Positions 1 to 11,160 are shown, numbered from the stretch's first letter. The stretch: DNA of 64,000 bases from Rhodobacteraceae bacterium QY30 (GCA_002356635.1 CP023454.1:3297501-3361500), one strand, 5' to 3'. Numbers and translations are program-made. The notes: a model not told the origin generated them from the sequence alone.

Positions 1-405
1 CATCGACCAAGCCTCGACACAGCGCAGCCGATAGATGCGTTCTTCCAGCGTGACCTTCGCCAGGATGTCCCCCAGTCCGTAGCTGCCGGGCCGGTCGACC
101 AGTCCGTCGATCTGCACGGACCACGGATCGATGGTCAGATTGCCAGCGTATTGCGAAGGATCCGACTTGCCGGTGCCGAATTCGTAAAAGTTGTTGTAGG
201 TCGTGATGTCCTCGAACTTGGTCGGCGGCTCGCTGGTGGAAAGAGCCGATGGCTTGGCCGCGATCTTGGCGGCCGCCGGCCGGCCCCCGATCAACGCCGC
301 AACCAGCGCCCCGCCCGCCGCCGACATCAGGGACCGGCGGTCCAGGTAGACGGATTGCGGCGTGACATCCGACCATTTCAGGTCGCTGCGAAAGGAACGT
401 TTCAT
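1..405 (-). CDS. msrP: MsrP, periplasmic methionine-sulfoxide reductase catalytic subunit (5' part only)
   Basis: Only the first 135 codons are inside the window; the rest lies beyond base 1. MsrP is the molybdopterin subunit of the MsrPQ system, which reduces methionine sulfoxide in periplasmic proteins using electrons from the quinone pool through MsrQ. The N-terminus has a twin-arginine signal (RRSLM at about residues 23–27, then an Ala/Gly-rich hydrophobic stretch), as expected for a folded Mo-cofactor protein exported by Tat. The visible part ends in RLRCVEAWSM, where C129 matches the Mo-ligating cysteine of the family. The start ATG (403–405) follows a purine-rich stretch. An msrQ gene would be expected next to it outside the window, but this cannot be seen. 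Confidence 0.93.
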   Translation of the reverse strand, partial: MKRSFRSDLKWSDVTPQSVYLDRRSLMSAAGGALVAALIGGRPAAAKIAAKPSALSTSEPPTKFEDITTYNNFYEFGTGKSDPSQYAGNLTIDPWSVQIDGLVDRPGSYGLGDILAKVTLEERIYRLRCVEAWSM

Positions 406-510
406 CCCGGGCCTCCGAACCATGAGGTTTCCATCTGAACCTTCCTACGTATCGCAGAGATCATAAGTTGCCGCTGTAACGATGCTGTGGGCATTACCGT
501 GTCGCAGAGT

Positions 511-541
511 AAAAAAGGGCCGCCCCAAAGGACGGCCCTTT
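511..541 (-). terminator. Rho-independent terminator of clpB
   Basis: On the minus strand a 9-bp perfect stem (bases 533–541 pairing with 514–522) encloses a 10-base loop and is followed by a run of T (511–516 read as T on the minus strand). It begins 22 bases past the clpB stop codon. Confidence 0.88.
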
Positions 542-563
542 CCCAAGAACGTGGCGCCGAAGG

Positions 564-3179
<2,616 letters not shown>

Positions 3180-3258
3180 CGGCAATCTCCTTTTCCAAAG
3201 CCCCCGGCACATGGACCGCCCGCGTTCGCGGCACGTTTCCCCCGGGTCTCATGGCCCG

Positions 3259-3287
3259 ACATGTGAAGCATCCCCGGGCTTTTCAAG
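3259..3287 (-). promoter_or_regulatory. Candidate RpoH (sigma-32) promoter for clpB
   Basis: On the minus strand CTTGAAA (3281–3287) is followed by a 14-base spacer and TCACATGT (3259–3266). The bases just upstream of CTTGAAA (TATCGCGAT) resemble the extended heat-shock −35 element. It lies 80–110 bases before the clpB start. ClpB is a classic RpoH target, so the position makes sense, but the −10 match is imperfect. Confidence 0.5.
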
Positions 3288-3300
3288 ATCGCGATACGGC

Positions 3301-4047
3301 TCAGGAGGTGCGAAGTTTTGGCGCAGCGTGGCGCAGGACGACCTGCTTCAGCGCCCGGACGCGACTGGCCTCGGTCTGCTTTTCGGTGCCGGTGGCAAGG
3401 CCCAGTGTCACCGTCCGGGGCGCCACGCCAAGCCGCGCCCCGCACGAGGCGTGAATGTCCGTCACCGGCACCCTGTCCAGCAGCGAACCGGCATTGGCCG
3501 GCGTGATTCCGGAACCGGGCATGATCGCGATCCGCCCACGGGCCAGCGAGATCATGTAGGCAATCTCGGGCAGGCCCGCGGTGGCTGTCGTCGCACCTCC
3601 CGATGTCAGGATCCGGCGAAAACCCAGCCGCACCGCGGTTTCCATGGCATCGGCCTTGTCCGGCGTCAGGTCGAAGCAGCGGTGCAGCGTCACCTCCAGG
3701 CCCTTGGCGGCCGCCATCAGACGCCCCAGCGCCGTCTCGTCCAGCCGTCCGTCCGGCTTGCTGGCCCCGAAGACCACGCCCGACAGGCCCGCATTGCGCA
3801 TCGCCGCGATCTCGGCTTCCATCACGTCAAGGTCTTCGGACCCATAGACGAAATCGCCTGCACGCGGCCGGATCACGGCAACGATGGGGATGTTTGACCG
3901 TCGGGCCATCTGGATCATGCCGGGCGAAGGCGTCAGCCCGCCAAGGTTCAGCGCCGAGCAAAGCTCGATCCGGTCGGCGCCTCCTTCAACTGCGGCGGCC
4001 AGCCCCCCCGGGCTGTCCACGCATATTTCCAACGTCACATGTGCCAT
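3301..4047 (-). CDS. cutC: CutC family protein
   Basis: A TIM-barrel protein of about 248 residues in the CutC family, first linked to copper tolerance in E. coli; its biochemical reaction is not settled. The family signature is clear: an N-terminal LEICVDS, then GADRIELCSAL, GGLTPS, the IIRPR-like VIRPRAGDF, and LTSGG around two-thirds of the way along. Length matches E. coli CutC. The start is either the ATG at 4045–4047 or a GTG one codon upstream; both sit behind AGGGGA, so the choice is uncertain by one codon. It is not obviously in an operon: clpB lies 120 bases downstream with its own signals, and pyrF is divergent. Confidence 0.9.
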   Translation of the reverse strand: MAHVTLEICVDSPGGLAAAVEGGADRIELCSALNLGGLTPSPGMIQMARRSNIPIVAVIRPRAGDFVYGSEDLDVMEAEIAAMRNAGLSGVVFGASKPDGRLDETALGRLMAAAKGLEVTLHRCFDLTPDKADAMETAVRLGFRRILTSGGATTATAGLPEIAYMISLARGRIAIMPGSGITPANAGSLLDRVPVTDIHASCGARLGVAPRTVTLGLATGTEKQTEASRVRALKQVVLRHAAPKLRTS

Positions 4048-4206
4048 CACCGCTCATCCCCTGATCGGCATCGGTCGCGGCCCGGTGGCGGGCAACCCCG
4101 ATTTCCGGCACGATACGCCCGTCGGCGGCAGTGTCGAGGGGCGTTCTGCCGCTTGACACCGCATGACCGACCGGCCCAATCAGCCGCAACCGCACAGGAG
4201 GCCGCG

Positions 4207-4911
4207 ATGACCCGACCCGACACCCCCGACAACCGCCTGATCGTGGCGCTGGACGTTCCCAACGCCCTTGCGGGGCTGGAGCTTGTCAACCGGATCGGAC
4301 CCGCGGTGGGGTTTTACAAGATCGGGTTGGGAATGCTGACGGGGGGCGGACTGGCGCTGGCGAATGAGTTGAAGCAGGAACACGGCAAGCGCGTGTTCCT
4401 GGACATGAAACTTTTCGACATCGGCGCCACCATCGAAGCGGCAGTGCGCGGGCTGGCACAGTTCGACCTGGATTTCCTGACCGTGCATGGCGACCCGCAT
4501 GTGGTGCGTGCGGCCCGGGAAGGGGCGGGCGGCAGCGGCATGAAGATTCTGGCCGTGACGATCCTGACATCGCTTGATCGTGCCGACCTGGACGCGGCGC
4601 TGATCCGCGACGGGGCCATTCCGGACCTGGTCGCCACCCGCGCCGCCCGCGCGTTCGAGGCCGGGGCCGACGGGGTGATCGCCAGCCCGCAGGAAGCCGC
4701 CCTGATCCGCAGTCTGCCCGAAGCCGAGGGCCGCCTGATCGTAACGCCCGGCGTTCGTCCCGCGGGCGCGGACCTGGGGGACCAGAAGCGGGTTGCCACC
4801 CCCGCACAGGCGATTGCGGATGGGGCCGACCACATCGTTGTCGGCCGCCCGATCTGGGCCGCCGCTGATCCCAGGGCTGCGGCCGAAGCCGTCTTGGCCG
4901 ACCTGGCCTGA
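4207..4911 (+). CDS. pyrF: Orotidine 5'-phosphate decarboxylase
   Basis: Catalyses the last step of UMP synthesis, decarboxylating OMP, in the cytosol. The 234-residue product has the catalytic Asp-Lys-Asp array in FLDMKLFDIGATI (about residues 61–73), the N-terminal LIVALDVP strand and the C-terminal phosphate-binding VTPGVRP and VVGRPI segments. The start ATG has AGGAGG a few bases upstream; longer in-frame extensions do not. It is transcribed divergently from cutC with no partner on its strand. Just after the stop a short AAAGGG…CCCTTT inverted repeat (about 4921–4946) could act as a weak terminator. Confidence 0.97.
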   Translation: MTRPDTPDNRLIVALDVPNALAGLELVNRIGPAVGFYKIGLGMLTGGGLALANELKQEHGKRVFLDMKLFDIGATIEAAVRGLAQFDLDFLTVHGDPHVVRAAREGAGGSGMKILAVTILTSLDRADLDAALIRDGAIPDLVATRAARAFEAGADGVIASPQEAALIRSLPEAEGRLIVTPGVRPAGADLGDQKRVATPAQAIADGADHIVVGRPIWAAADPRAAAEAVLADLA

Positions 4912-4971
4912 CCCCAGCAAAAAGGGACAGCCGCAGCCGCCCCTTTCACCTTGCCTGTACGACTCGCGCCC

Positions 4972-5319
4972 TCAGGGCGCGGTCGTCGTCGCCGCCGGCG
5001 GGGTCGTCGACTGGGTGGTGGTATCCGACGGTGCGGTCGGCGTGGCCGGCGCGGCTTCCGAAGGCGCGGTGGTCGTGGCTTCGGGCGTTGCCGGAGTGGT
5101 CGGCGCCGTTTCGGTCGTCGCAGCCGGCGCGGATGTCGTCACCTCGGGAGTGGTTGTGGTCGTGGCGATTCCGGTTTCGCGAGGGGTCGAGACGAACCAG
5201 ACAATGACGGCCAGCAGGGCAATGACGGCGGCAAGAATGAAATAAAGACTATTGTTGCTCTCGCGCAGCGGCGGTTCGGGCGGAATGGGACGTTGCGGCG
5301 TCGGGCGTTGCGGGTCCAT
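4972..5319 (-). CDS. Single-pass membrane protein with Thr/Ala/Pro-rich tail, unknown function
   Basis: A 115-residue protein not recognised as any named family. A proline-rich cytoplasmic start (MDPQRPTPQRPIPPEPPLR) leads into one transmembrane helix (about residues 27–44, LYFILAAVIALLAVIVWF). The remaining 70 residues are almost entirely Thr, Ala, Pro, Ser and acidic residues with repeated TTTxPE/ATTTAP units. The predicted topology places this tail in the periplasm. The start ATG is preceded by AAGGAG at good spacing, so it is probably a real gene and not a shadow frame. The tail DNA is a degenerate GCG/GTCGTC repeat, prone to length change. Such tails often tether or span envelope layers, but that is inference only. 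Confidence 0.75.
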   Translation of the reverse strand: MDPQRPTPQRPIPPEPPLRESNNSLYFILAAVIALLAVIVWFVSTPRETGIATTTTTPEVTTSAPAATTETAPTTPATPEATTTAPSEAAPATPTAPSDTTTQSTTPPAATTTAP

Positions 5320-5422
5320 TTTCAACTCCTTCCTGGGTGGATATCGGCCAATCAACGCGACCGACGCCCCCCAGTTCCCGAATTGCCCCGGAACGGCCCA
5401 ATATGGCGGCTGAAAACGGCGT

Positions 5423-5698
5423 TCAGCGGTTTTCGTTGATGTCCTTGTGCCAGATCTTCACCTCGTCCCGCCGAACGCCGAAAACCGCGCGAAGAACGGC
5501 CCAGGCCACCAGCGAAGCCAGCGCGAAGGCCAGAAGGATCCAGGACAGCGATGCCCCCAGAAGTCCCAGCAGGATCAGAAGCCCGGTCAGCACCGCCCCC
5601 ACAGCAAAGCCCAGAAGGACGAACCCGGACACCATCACCTCCAGGATCGCCAGGACCACGCCCGCCACCATCCACACCCACCATGTCTGCCACAGCAT
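5423..5698 (-). CDS. NfeD-like membrane protein
   Basis: A 91-residue protein with three closely spaced hydrophobic segments and a short basic tail, matching small members of the NfeD family that lack the C-terminal OB domain's full length. The start ATG overlaps the stop of the upstream SPFH gene (TGATG), so translation is coupled. NfeD and SPFH proteins are usually encoded side by side and are thought to form membrane microdomain assemblies. Which process this pair serves is unknown. Confidence 0.85.
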   Translation of the reverse strand: MLWQTWWVWMVAGVVLAILEVMVSGFVLLGFAVGAVLTGLLILLGLLGASLSWILLAFALASLVAWAVLRAVFGVRRDEVKIWHKDINENR

Positions 5699-6579
5699 CA
5701 GCCCCGCCCCCGCAACTGCTTGAACGCATCCCCGAATGCCTCGACGATATTGGCGGGCAGGATGACCGTCTGCTTGCCCGCGCCTTCCGCGATCTTGGAC
5801 ATCGCCTCCACCTGCTTCAGCGCCACCTGATACTGCGCCGCCTCGATGCCGTTTTCCTTGATCGCCTTGGCCACCACCTCGGTCGCATAGGCTTCGGCAT
5901 CGGCGGTGATGCGGCGCGCCTTGGCGACCTGTTCGGCGGCGTAAAGCTCGGCATCGGCGTTCAGCTCGACCGCGCGCTTCTTGCCTTCGGCTTCCGTCAC
6001 CTGCGCCCGGCGGGCGCGTTCGGCGTTCAGCTGCTGCAACATCGCCGCCCGCGTCGCCTCGTCCAGATTCACGTCCAGGATCTCGACCCGCGTCACCTCG
6101 ATCCCCCAGTCATCGACCACCTGCGCCAGCGCATCGCGGATCTTGCCGATCAGCGCCGCACGGTTCGACTGCACATGGTCCAGGTCCATCGTCCCGATCT
6201 CGGCCCGCACGATCCCCGCGACGGTCGTGGCAATCGCGGCATCCACATCGCGAATCCGATAGACGGTCTTTTCCGGCTCGGTGATCCGGTAAAAGACACT
6301 TGTATCGACCGTCACCAGCACGTTGTCGGCAGTGATGGCATCCTGCTTGTGGGTCGGCAGCTGCCGTTCCAGCACCGAAATCCGGTGCGCCACCCGGTCC
6401 AGGAACGGCACGATGAAGTTGATCCCCGGCCCCAGCACCGCCCGCAGACGGCCGAACCGTTCGACCACATGCTTCTCGCTTTGCGGAACAATGCGAACAC
6501 CCAGAAAAATGCACAGGATGACAAAGGCGGCCAGGGCCAGCAGAACCGCATTGCCCCCAAGAAATTCGTTGATGTCCAT
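5698..6579 (-). CDS. SPFH/Band 7 (stomatin/QmcA-like) membrane protein
   Basis: A 293-residue stomatin-type protein: one N-terminal transmembrane helix (about residues 10–30), then the SPFH domain (IVPQSEKHVVERFGRL … PGINFIVPFLDRV … ITADNVLVTVDTSVFYRI), followed by an Ala/Glu-rich coiled coil (about 195–250) that mediates oligomerisation in the family. It resembles QmcA (YbbK) of E. coli and human SLP-2. It is translationally coupled to the downstream NfeD gene. By family knowledge it forms large ring assemblies in the inner membrane, often regulating FtsH-type proteases; no protease gene is adjacent here. Confidence 0.92.
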   Translation of the reverse strand: MDINEFLGGNAVLLALAAFVILCIFLGVRIVPQSEKHVVERFGRLRAVLGPGINFIVPFLDRVAHRISVLERQLPTHKQDAITADNVLVTVDTSVFYRITEPEKTVYRIRDVDAAIATTVAGIVRAEIGTMDLDHVQSNRAALIGKIRDALAQVVDDWGIEVTRVEILDVNLDEATRAAMLQQLNAERARRAQVTEAEGKKRAVELNADAELYAAEQVAKARRITADAEAYATEVVAKAIKENGIEAAQYQVALKQVEAMSKIAEGAGKQTVILPANIVEAFGDAFKQLRGRG

Positions 6580-6683
6580 AATGATGCTCCAGTCCCCGGA
6601 TCACGGCGAGTCTGGGTCAGCTTCGGCCTGAACGCAAGGGAAAGCCCCTCCCGCCCGGGGGCCGATCGTCTTACAATGGCGCC

Positions 6684-7946
6684 ATGCCCGCTCTCTGCCG
6701 CGATTGCCTGACCCCCTTCCCGGATGCGCCCCCGCCCGCGCGCTGTCCGGTCTGCCGCAGCGTGCGCCTTTTGTCCCACCCGGAGCTTTTCAGCCTTTCG
6801 ATCGCTCATATGGACTGCGATGCCTTCTACGCCAGCGTCGAGAAGCGTGACGATCCATCCCTGCGCGACAAGGCGGTGATCGTCGGCGGCGGACACCGGG
6901 GTGTCGTCTCGACCTGCTGCTATCTGGCGCGGATCAAGGGCGTCCGTTCCGCCATGCCGATGTTCCAGGCGCTGAAGCTTTGCCCCGAAGCCGTGGTCAT
7001 CAAGCCGCGCGGCAGCCATTACGCGGCGGTCTCAAGGGACATCCGCGCCCTGATGGAGGCCCTGACGCCCCAGATCGAGCCGCTGTCGCTGGACGAGGCT
7101 TTCCTGGACCTGACCGGCACCGAACGGCTGCACCACGCGCCGCCCGCCGTGCTTCTGGCGCGACTTCTGAACCGGATCGAGGCCGAGATCGGCGTCACCG
7201 CATCCGTCGGGCTTTCGCACAACAAGTTCCTGGCCAAGATCGCCTCCGACATCGACAAGCCGCGCGGCTTTGCGGTGATCGGCCGGGCCGAGACATCGGA
7301 CTTCCTGCGCGGCAAGCCGGTGCAGATGATCTGGGGGGTTGGCACGGCCTTTCAGGCGGCGCTGGAAAAGGCCGGCATCCGCACATTCGACGACCTGCGT
7401 CGGTGGGACCGGCAGGATCTAGTGGCGCGCTTCGGTTCCAGCGGCGAACGTCTGTACCACCTGGCGCGCGGAGAGGACCGCCGTCCTGTCCGGCGCGACG
7501 CGCCCATGAAGTCGATCTCGGCCGAAACCACCTTCAATGAAGACACCGCTGCGCGCGAGGTGTTGGACGGCCACCTCTGGCGCCTGTCCGAACGTGTCAC
7601 CGACCGGGCCAAGGCCAAGGGGCTGGCCGGGCGGACCGTGCAGTTGAAGCTGAAACGCGCCGACTTCTCGACGATCACACGCCGCCATGCCCTGCGGGAA
7701 CCGACGCAGATGGCCGACACCCTCTATCGCGCCGCCGCCGACCTGCTGGCGGAACTGCGCGACCCCGGTCCCTTCCGGCTGATCGGCGTCGGCCTGTCCG
7801 ACATCAGCCCGGCCACCGGGGCCGACCTGACCGGCGACCTGCTGGACCCGACGGCAGGCGCGCGCCAGAAGGCTGAACGCGCAACCGATGCGATCCGCGC
7901 GCGATTCGGACCGCAGGCGATCATCCGGGGAAGGGCGCTGTCCTGA
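6684..7946 (+). CDS. dinB: DNA polymerase IV (DinB) with N-terminal zinc ribbon
   Basis: A Y-family translesion polymerase of 420 residues. Catalytic acidic residues are visible in AHMDCDAFYASVE and PLSLDEAFLDLTG, together with the little-finger domain and helix-hairpin-helix regions typical of DinB. Before the palm domain sits a CxxC…CxxC module (CRDC at about 5–8 and CPVC at about 21–24), a small zinc ribbon absent from E. coli DinB. The C-terminus (IRARFGPQAIIRGRALS) has no obvious canonical clamp-binding pentapeptide. The start ATG at 6684 is required to include the first CxxC. It is divergent from the SPFH operon and convergent with the next gene, with 7 bases between them. Confidence 0.94.
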   Translation: MPALCRDCLTPFPDAPPPARCPVCRSVRLLSHPELFSLSIAHMDCDAFYASVEKRDDPSLRDKAVIVGGGHRGVVSTCCYLARIKGVRSAMPMFQALKLCPEAVVIKPRGSHYAAVSRDIRALMEALTPQIEPLSLDEAFLDLTGTERLHHAPPAVLLARLLNRIEAEIGVTASVGLSHNKFLAKIASDIDKPRGFAVIGRAETSDFLRGKPVQMIWGVGTAFQAALEKAGIRTFDDLRRWDRQDLVARFGSSGERLYHLARGEDRRPVRRDAPMKSISAETTFNEDTAAREVLDGHLWRLSERVTDRAKAKGLAGRTVQLKLKRADFSTITRRHALREPTQMADTLYRAAADLLAELRDPGPFRLIGVGLSDISPATGADLTGDLLDPTAGARQKAERATDAIRARFGPQAIIRGRALS

Positions 7947-7953
7947 AATCCCG

Positions 7954-8829
7954 CTACTCGGCCGCCAGCGCGCCGGCCACGGGGCGGCCGATGGCGGCGA
8001 TCTCCTCCAGCACGCCCGCAAGGGTCCGCCGGAAACCATCGAAATTCCCGTTCGGCCGGATCTCGCGTTCGTTCATGTAGAGCGACCGGTCGATCTCGAC
8101 CTGAACGGCGTGATGCCCGGCCTGCGGACGGCCGTAGGTCTGTGCGATGTAGGCCCCCGCGAAGGGCGTGTTGCGCACCACCCGAAACCCCACCGCATCA
8201 AAGGCCGCCTCGACCCGCGCGACGATCTCGGACGAAGCCGATGTGCCGTAGCGGTCGCCCACAACCACCTCGGGACGGCGCAGACCGCTGCGCGCGCCGA
8301 TGGCGGCAATTGTGTCCAGCGCCTCATGCGGCATCGAGTGCATGTCGATCAGGATCGCCTGCGCAAAGTCGCGCCTTGCTGTCGCCATCAGGTCGGCCAG
8401 CGCGTCATGATAGGGTTGCCAGCAGGTTCTGACCCGCGCTTCCGCCTCATGCCGCGGAATCTTGCCGCGATAGATCGCCCGGCCACCCGCCACCACGCGC
8501 GGCACCACGCCCAGGCCCGAACTGATCCGCGGATTGTGCGCCCCGACCGTCACTCCCTCGACCACCGCCGGATCCAGCTCGTCCGGGGCGCGGTTCAGGT
8601 CGACGAAGGCGCGCGGGACGGTCGCGGCCAGAAGGGGGGCGCCGAATCCGGTCACGGGTTCAAGCAGTCGGTCGACGAAGGCATCCTCGGAACTGCGGAT
8701 CACCCGGTGGTCCAGCACCGAGCCACGCAGGAAGCTGGGCGGATACATCCGCCCGCTGTGGGGCGAGGCGAAGACCACGCCCGTCGTGCGCCGTGCCGGC
8801 AGGGTCAGGTGATAGGGCCGCGATGACAT
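7954..8829 (-). CDS. N-formylglutamate amidohydrolase family protein
   Basis: A 291-residue hydrolase of the N-formylglutamate amidohydrolase/HutG-like family, which releases formate from N-formyl-glutamate in one route of histidine degradation. The family pattern is visible: FASPHSGRMYPP near the N-terminus (metal-binding His), SEDAFVDRL, and the central AILIDMHSMPH with further metal ligands, ending in VQVEIDRSLYMNE. There is no hut gene cluster nearby, so its substrate in this organism is open. The start is set at the ATG (8827–8829) where the conserved N-terminus begins; the reading frame stays open upstream across the tRNA-Val gene, which cannot be coding. Confidence 0.88.
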   Translation of the reverse strand: MSSRPYHLTLPARRTTGVVFASPHSGRMYPPSFLRGSVLDHRVIRSSEDAFVDRLLEPVTGFGAPLLAATVPRAFVDLNRAPDELDPAVVEGVTVGAHNPRISSGLGVVPRVVAGGRAIYRGKIPRHEAEARVRTCWQPYHDALADLMATARRDFAQAILIDMHSMPHEALDTIAAIGARSGLRRPEVVVGDRYGTSASSEIVARVEAAFDAVGFRVVRNTPFAGAYIAQTYGRPQAGHHAVQVEIDRSLYMNEREIRPNGNFDGFRRTLAGVLEEIAAIGRPVAGALAAE

Positions 8830-8945
8830 CCCAGGTTCCGTTTTTCCTTGAACGGGAACTATAACCTCAGAACGCGCCTTCCCAAAACCCTGTTCCGGGC
8901 CAGACGGAGACATGAATTTCTCTTTGCGTTTGCCGTGCGAAAGGC

Positions 8946-8974
8946 CTTGAAAGGCATTCCGACTCCTTCTATAG
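8946..8974 (+). promoter_or_regulatory. Sigma-70 promoter of tRNA-Val / rpmJ
   Basis: TTGAAA (8946–8951), a 17-base spacer, and TATAGA (8969–8974) form a near-consensus housekeeping promoter. Transcription would start near 8981, about 60 bases before the tRNA. Confidence 0.7.
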
Positions 8975-9042
8975 ACGCCCGGACCGACGCGGTTCCTGCC
9001 GCGTTTGCCTTGTTGGCGAACGTGACGGAATCGCAGACGGAC

Positions 9043-9117
9043 GGGCGCGTAGCTCAGCGGTAGAGCACTACGTTGACATCGTAGTGGCCACAGGTTCGAT
9101 CCCTGTCGCGCCCACCA
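9043..9117 (+). tRNA. tRNA-Val (anticodon GAC)
   Basis: A full cloverleaf can be drawn: acceptor stem GGGCGCG/CGCGCCC, D-arm GCTC…GAGC, anticodon stem CTACG/CGTAG with loop TTGACAT (anticodon GAC at 9075–9077), and T-arm ACAGG-TTCGATC-CCTGT. The CCA end is encoded (9115–9117). It reads GUC (and GUU) valine codons. Confidence 0.97.
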
Positions 9118-9182
9118 TTTCACCCCCGGCTTGCCGGGACGCCAGTTTCCAGGGCGCACGCGCGCCGCGAAGGAGAAGAACG

Positions 9183-9308
9183 ATGAAGGTTGCGAACTCG
9201 CTCCGCTCGCTCAAGCAGCGCCACCGCGATTGCCAGATCGTGCGCCGCAAGGGCCGCGTCTATGTGATCAACAAGACGCAAAAGCGCTTCAAGGCCCGCC
9301 AGGGCTGA
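9183..9308 (+). CDS. rpmJ: 50S ribosomal protein L36, zinc-free (YkgO-type)
   Basis: A 41-residue basic protein ([20 protein letters not shown]…KRFKARQG). L36 is the smallest protein of the large subunit. The usual zinc ligands are not all present: only one Cys remains, which marks the C-minus paralogue often called ykgO/rpmJB. AAGGAG lies just before the ATG. It follows tRNA-Val by 65 bases, probably on the same transcript, and is closed by a strong terminator. Confidence 0.95.
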   Translation: MKVANSLRSLKQRHRDCQIVRRKGRVYVINKTQKRFKARQG

Positions 9309-9335
9309 GCCGCTTACAATCCGGCAAAACGACAG

Positions 9336-9357
9336 GCCGCCCTTCGGGGCGGCTTTT
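9336..9357 (+). terminator. Terminator after rpmJ
   Basis: A 7-bp perfect GC stem (9336–9342 with 9347–9353), a TTCG tetraloop and TTTT (9354–9357), 27 bases past the rpmJ stop. Confidence 0.9.
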
Positions 9358-9514
9358 CGCTTTGTGCGCGGTCGTTCGCGGCAAGTGACGAAGGACGCGA
9401 AGCCCTGGTCGGAATCCCTTGGATAGCCCGGAAGATCGGGGCCCGAACATCCCGCAGATCCGCGCCCCGTACCATTGCCGACCTTTCCGCAGGGTCGATC
9501 GCGGGCGCCAGGTG

Positions 9515-9883
9515 TCACACCTGCGGCAGCACGTCCTCTTCGGCGTCCTCGGGCGACAACCCCAGCGAATCCATGCCGTCTTCCAGGTAATCGGCCAGCT
9601 TCGGCTCGCCCATCAGGTAGTCCTCGGTCGGAGTCGTCCGTTCCGCCCGCGCGGTCTGGATGGCTTCCTGCAGCTCCTCGGCCTCGAACGACCCGCGTCC
9701 GATCCACATCACCGCCACCAGGCTCGCCTGCTCATCCTCGTTCAGGCCGGCGATGAAGGCACGCAACTCGTCCTCGTTGCCATGCTGTCCCCGTCCCTCG
9801 CTGCCCCAGGCGCTGATCCCGGAATCGTAGTCGCGGGCGCGAATGATGACATAGGCAATCTTGTCCGAGGTAATCTGAAGCAT
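9515..9883 (-). CDS. DUF3775 family protein
   Basis: A 122-residue acidic soluble protein. The N-terminus (LQITSDKIAYVIIRARDYD), the middle (FIAGLNEDEQASLVAVMWIGRG) and the end (YLMGEPKLADYLEDGMDSLG) match my recollection of the DUF3775 family, common in alphaproteobacteria and of unknown function. GGAGAAAG precedes the ATG. It lies downstream of rmuC on the same strand but 113 bases away, so it may have its own transcript. Confidence 0.82.
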   Translation of the reverse strand: MLQITSDKIAYVIIRARDYDSGISAWGSEGRGQHGNEDELRAFIAGLNEDEQASLVAVMWIGRGSFEAEELQEAIQTARAERTTPTEDYLMGEPKLADYLEDGMDSLGLSPEDAEEDVLPQV

Positions 9884-9996
9884 CGTCTTTCTCCTGTGCG
9901 CGCCATTGTCGGCGGTCGCGGAGCCCCGTGCAACCCCTGATTCTGCTTTGCGAAAATACGCTTCTGCGGTCTGGGGTCGGAAACGTCCCGGTCGCG

Positions 9997-11160
9997 TCAG
10001 GTCCGGGGTGTCGCCAGCGGCACCACTTGCGGCACCGGCGCCTGGGCCAGGTCCTCGAAGTCGAAGTTGTCCAGCCGCCGCGCCCGCTTCCCTGCCTTCT
10101 CGGCCGAGATCTTGATTTCCTCGATGTCCTTCGCCGCCTGGCCGAAATGCCGGTCTAGGCTGCCGACCCGCATTGCCAGCCGGTCCACATCGGAATGCAG
10201 CGCGGCCAGTTCCCGGCGGATGGTCCCGGCCTGCGCCCGCATCCGCGCATCCTTCAGGACCGCGCGCATGGTGTTCAGGACCGCCATGCAGGTCGTGGGC
10301 GAAACGATCCAGACCTTCAGCGCAAATCCCTCCCGCACCAGTTCCGGAAAATTCGCGTGCAACTCGGCATAGACCGCCTCGGAGGGCAGGAACATCAGCG
10401 CCCCGTCGGCCGTCTCCCCTTCCAGGATATAGCGGTCGGCAATGGCCTTCAGATGGTTGCGGACGTCGATCCGCAGCCGGCGCTGCGCCTCGATCAGTTC
10501 GGAATTGTTGGTGGCGCGCCGCAGCGCCTCATAGGCGTCCAACGGGAACTTCGCATCCACGACGATATGCCCCGGCGGATCCGGCAGATGGATCAGGCAA
10601 TCCGCCCGCCGCCCGTTCGACAGCGTGGCCTGCATGGTGAAACTGTCCGAAGGCAGCGCCTTCAGGACGATGTCGTTCAGCTGGATTTCCCCGAACGCTC
10701 CGCGCGTCTGCTTGTTGGCCAGGATGTCCTGCAGGGACAGGACATTGCCCGACAGCTTTTCGATATTCGCCTGCGCCTTGTCGATGGTTTCAAGCCGCTG
10801 CTGCAATTCGCCCAAGCTTCGCGCCGTCCGGGTGGCGGTGCCGTGCAGGCTTTCGGTCATTCCGCGCGACACTTCGGCAAGACGCTGCTCCATCAGCCCC
10901 AGCACCCGCGCCTGCGCCGCCGCCTGCGCCTCGGACACATGGTGCAGCCCGCCTGCCAATTGCTGCTGCCCGTCCGACAGGCTTTGCACCCGGCCCCCCA
11001 GGGCCGCCATCTGTGCCAGCAATGGCTCCGCCATCCGCGCCGACCGCCCCGCGGCGCGCATCGTCAGGATCAGCAGCAGGAACAGGATCGCAAGCCCCGC
11101 CAGCGCCAGCAGCACCAGCGGGTTGCCCAGGTCGAAGAACTGGTCCCCCAGGCGGATCAT
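9997..11160 (-). CDS. rmuC: RmuC-like DNA recombination limiting protein
   Basis: A 387-residue protein with one N-terminal membrane anchor (about residues 12–31), a long coiled coil (about 45–150) and the RmuC nuclease-like domain ([17 protein letters not shown] … [14 protein letters not shown] … PSEAVYAEL). In E. coli rmuC limits inversions at short inverted repeats. The start ATG overlaps the mutL stop (ATGA), so the two are translationally coupled; an open frame extending into mutL was not used. Confidence 0.92.
   Translation of the reverse strand: MIRLGDQFFDLGNPLVLLALAGLAILFLLLILTMRAAGRSARMAEPLLAQMAALGGRVQSLSDGQQQLAGGLHHVSEAQAAAQARVLGLMEQRLAEVSRGMTESLHGTATRTARSLGELQQRLETIDKAQANIEKLSGNVLSLQDILANKQTRGAFGEIQLNDIVLKALPSDSFTMQATLSNGRRADCLIHLPDPPGHIVVDAKFPLDAYEALRRATNNSELIEAQRRLRIDVRNHLKAIADRYILEGETADGALMFLPSEAVYAELHANFPELVREGFALKVWIVSPTTCMAVLNTMRAVLKDARMRAQAGTIRRELAALHSDVDRLAMRVGSLDRHFGQAAKDIEEIKISAEKAGKRARRLDNFDFEDLAQAPVPQVVPLATPRT

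Noticed and set aside
4972-5200. GTCGTC-rich repetitive DNA considered as a tandem repeat or CRISPR-like array
   Set aside because: Units are irregular and explained by Thr/Ala/Pro codons of a gene; there are no spacers of regular length.
8830-9159. Extension of the N-formylglutamate amidohydrolase frame through the tRNA-Val gene
   Set aside because: It would translate the complement of a tRNA; family similarity begins only at the ATG at 8829.
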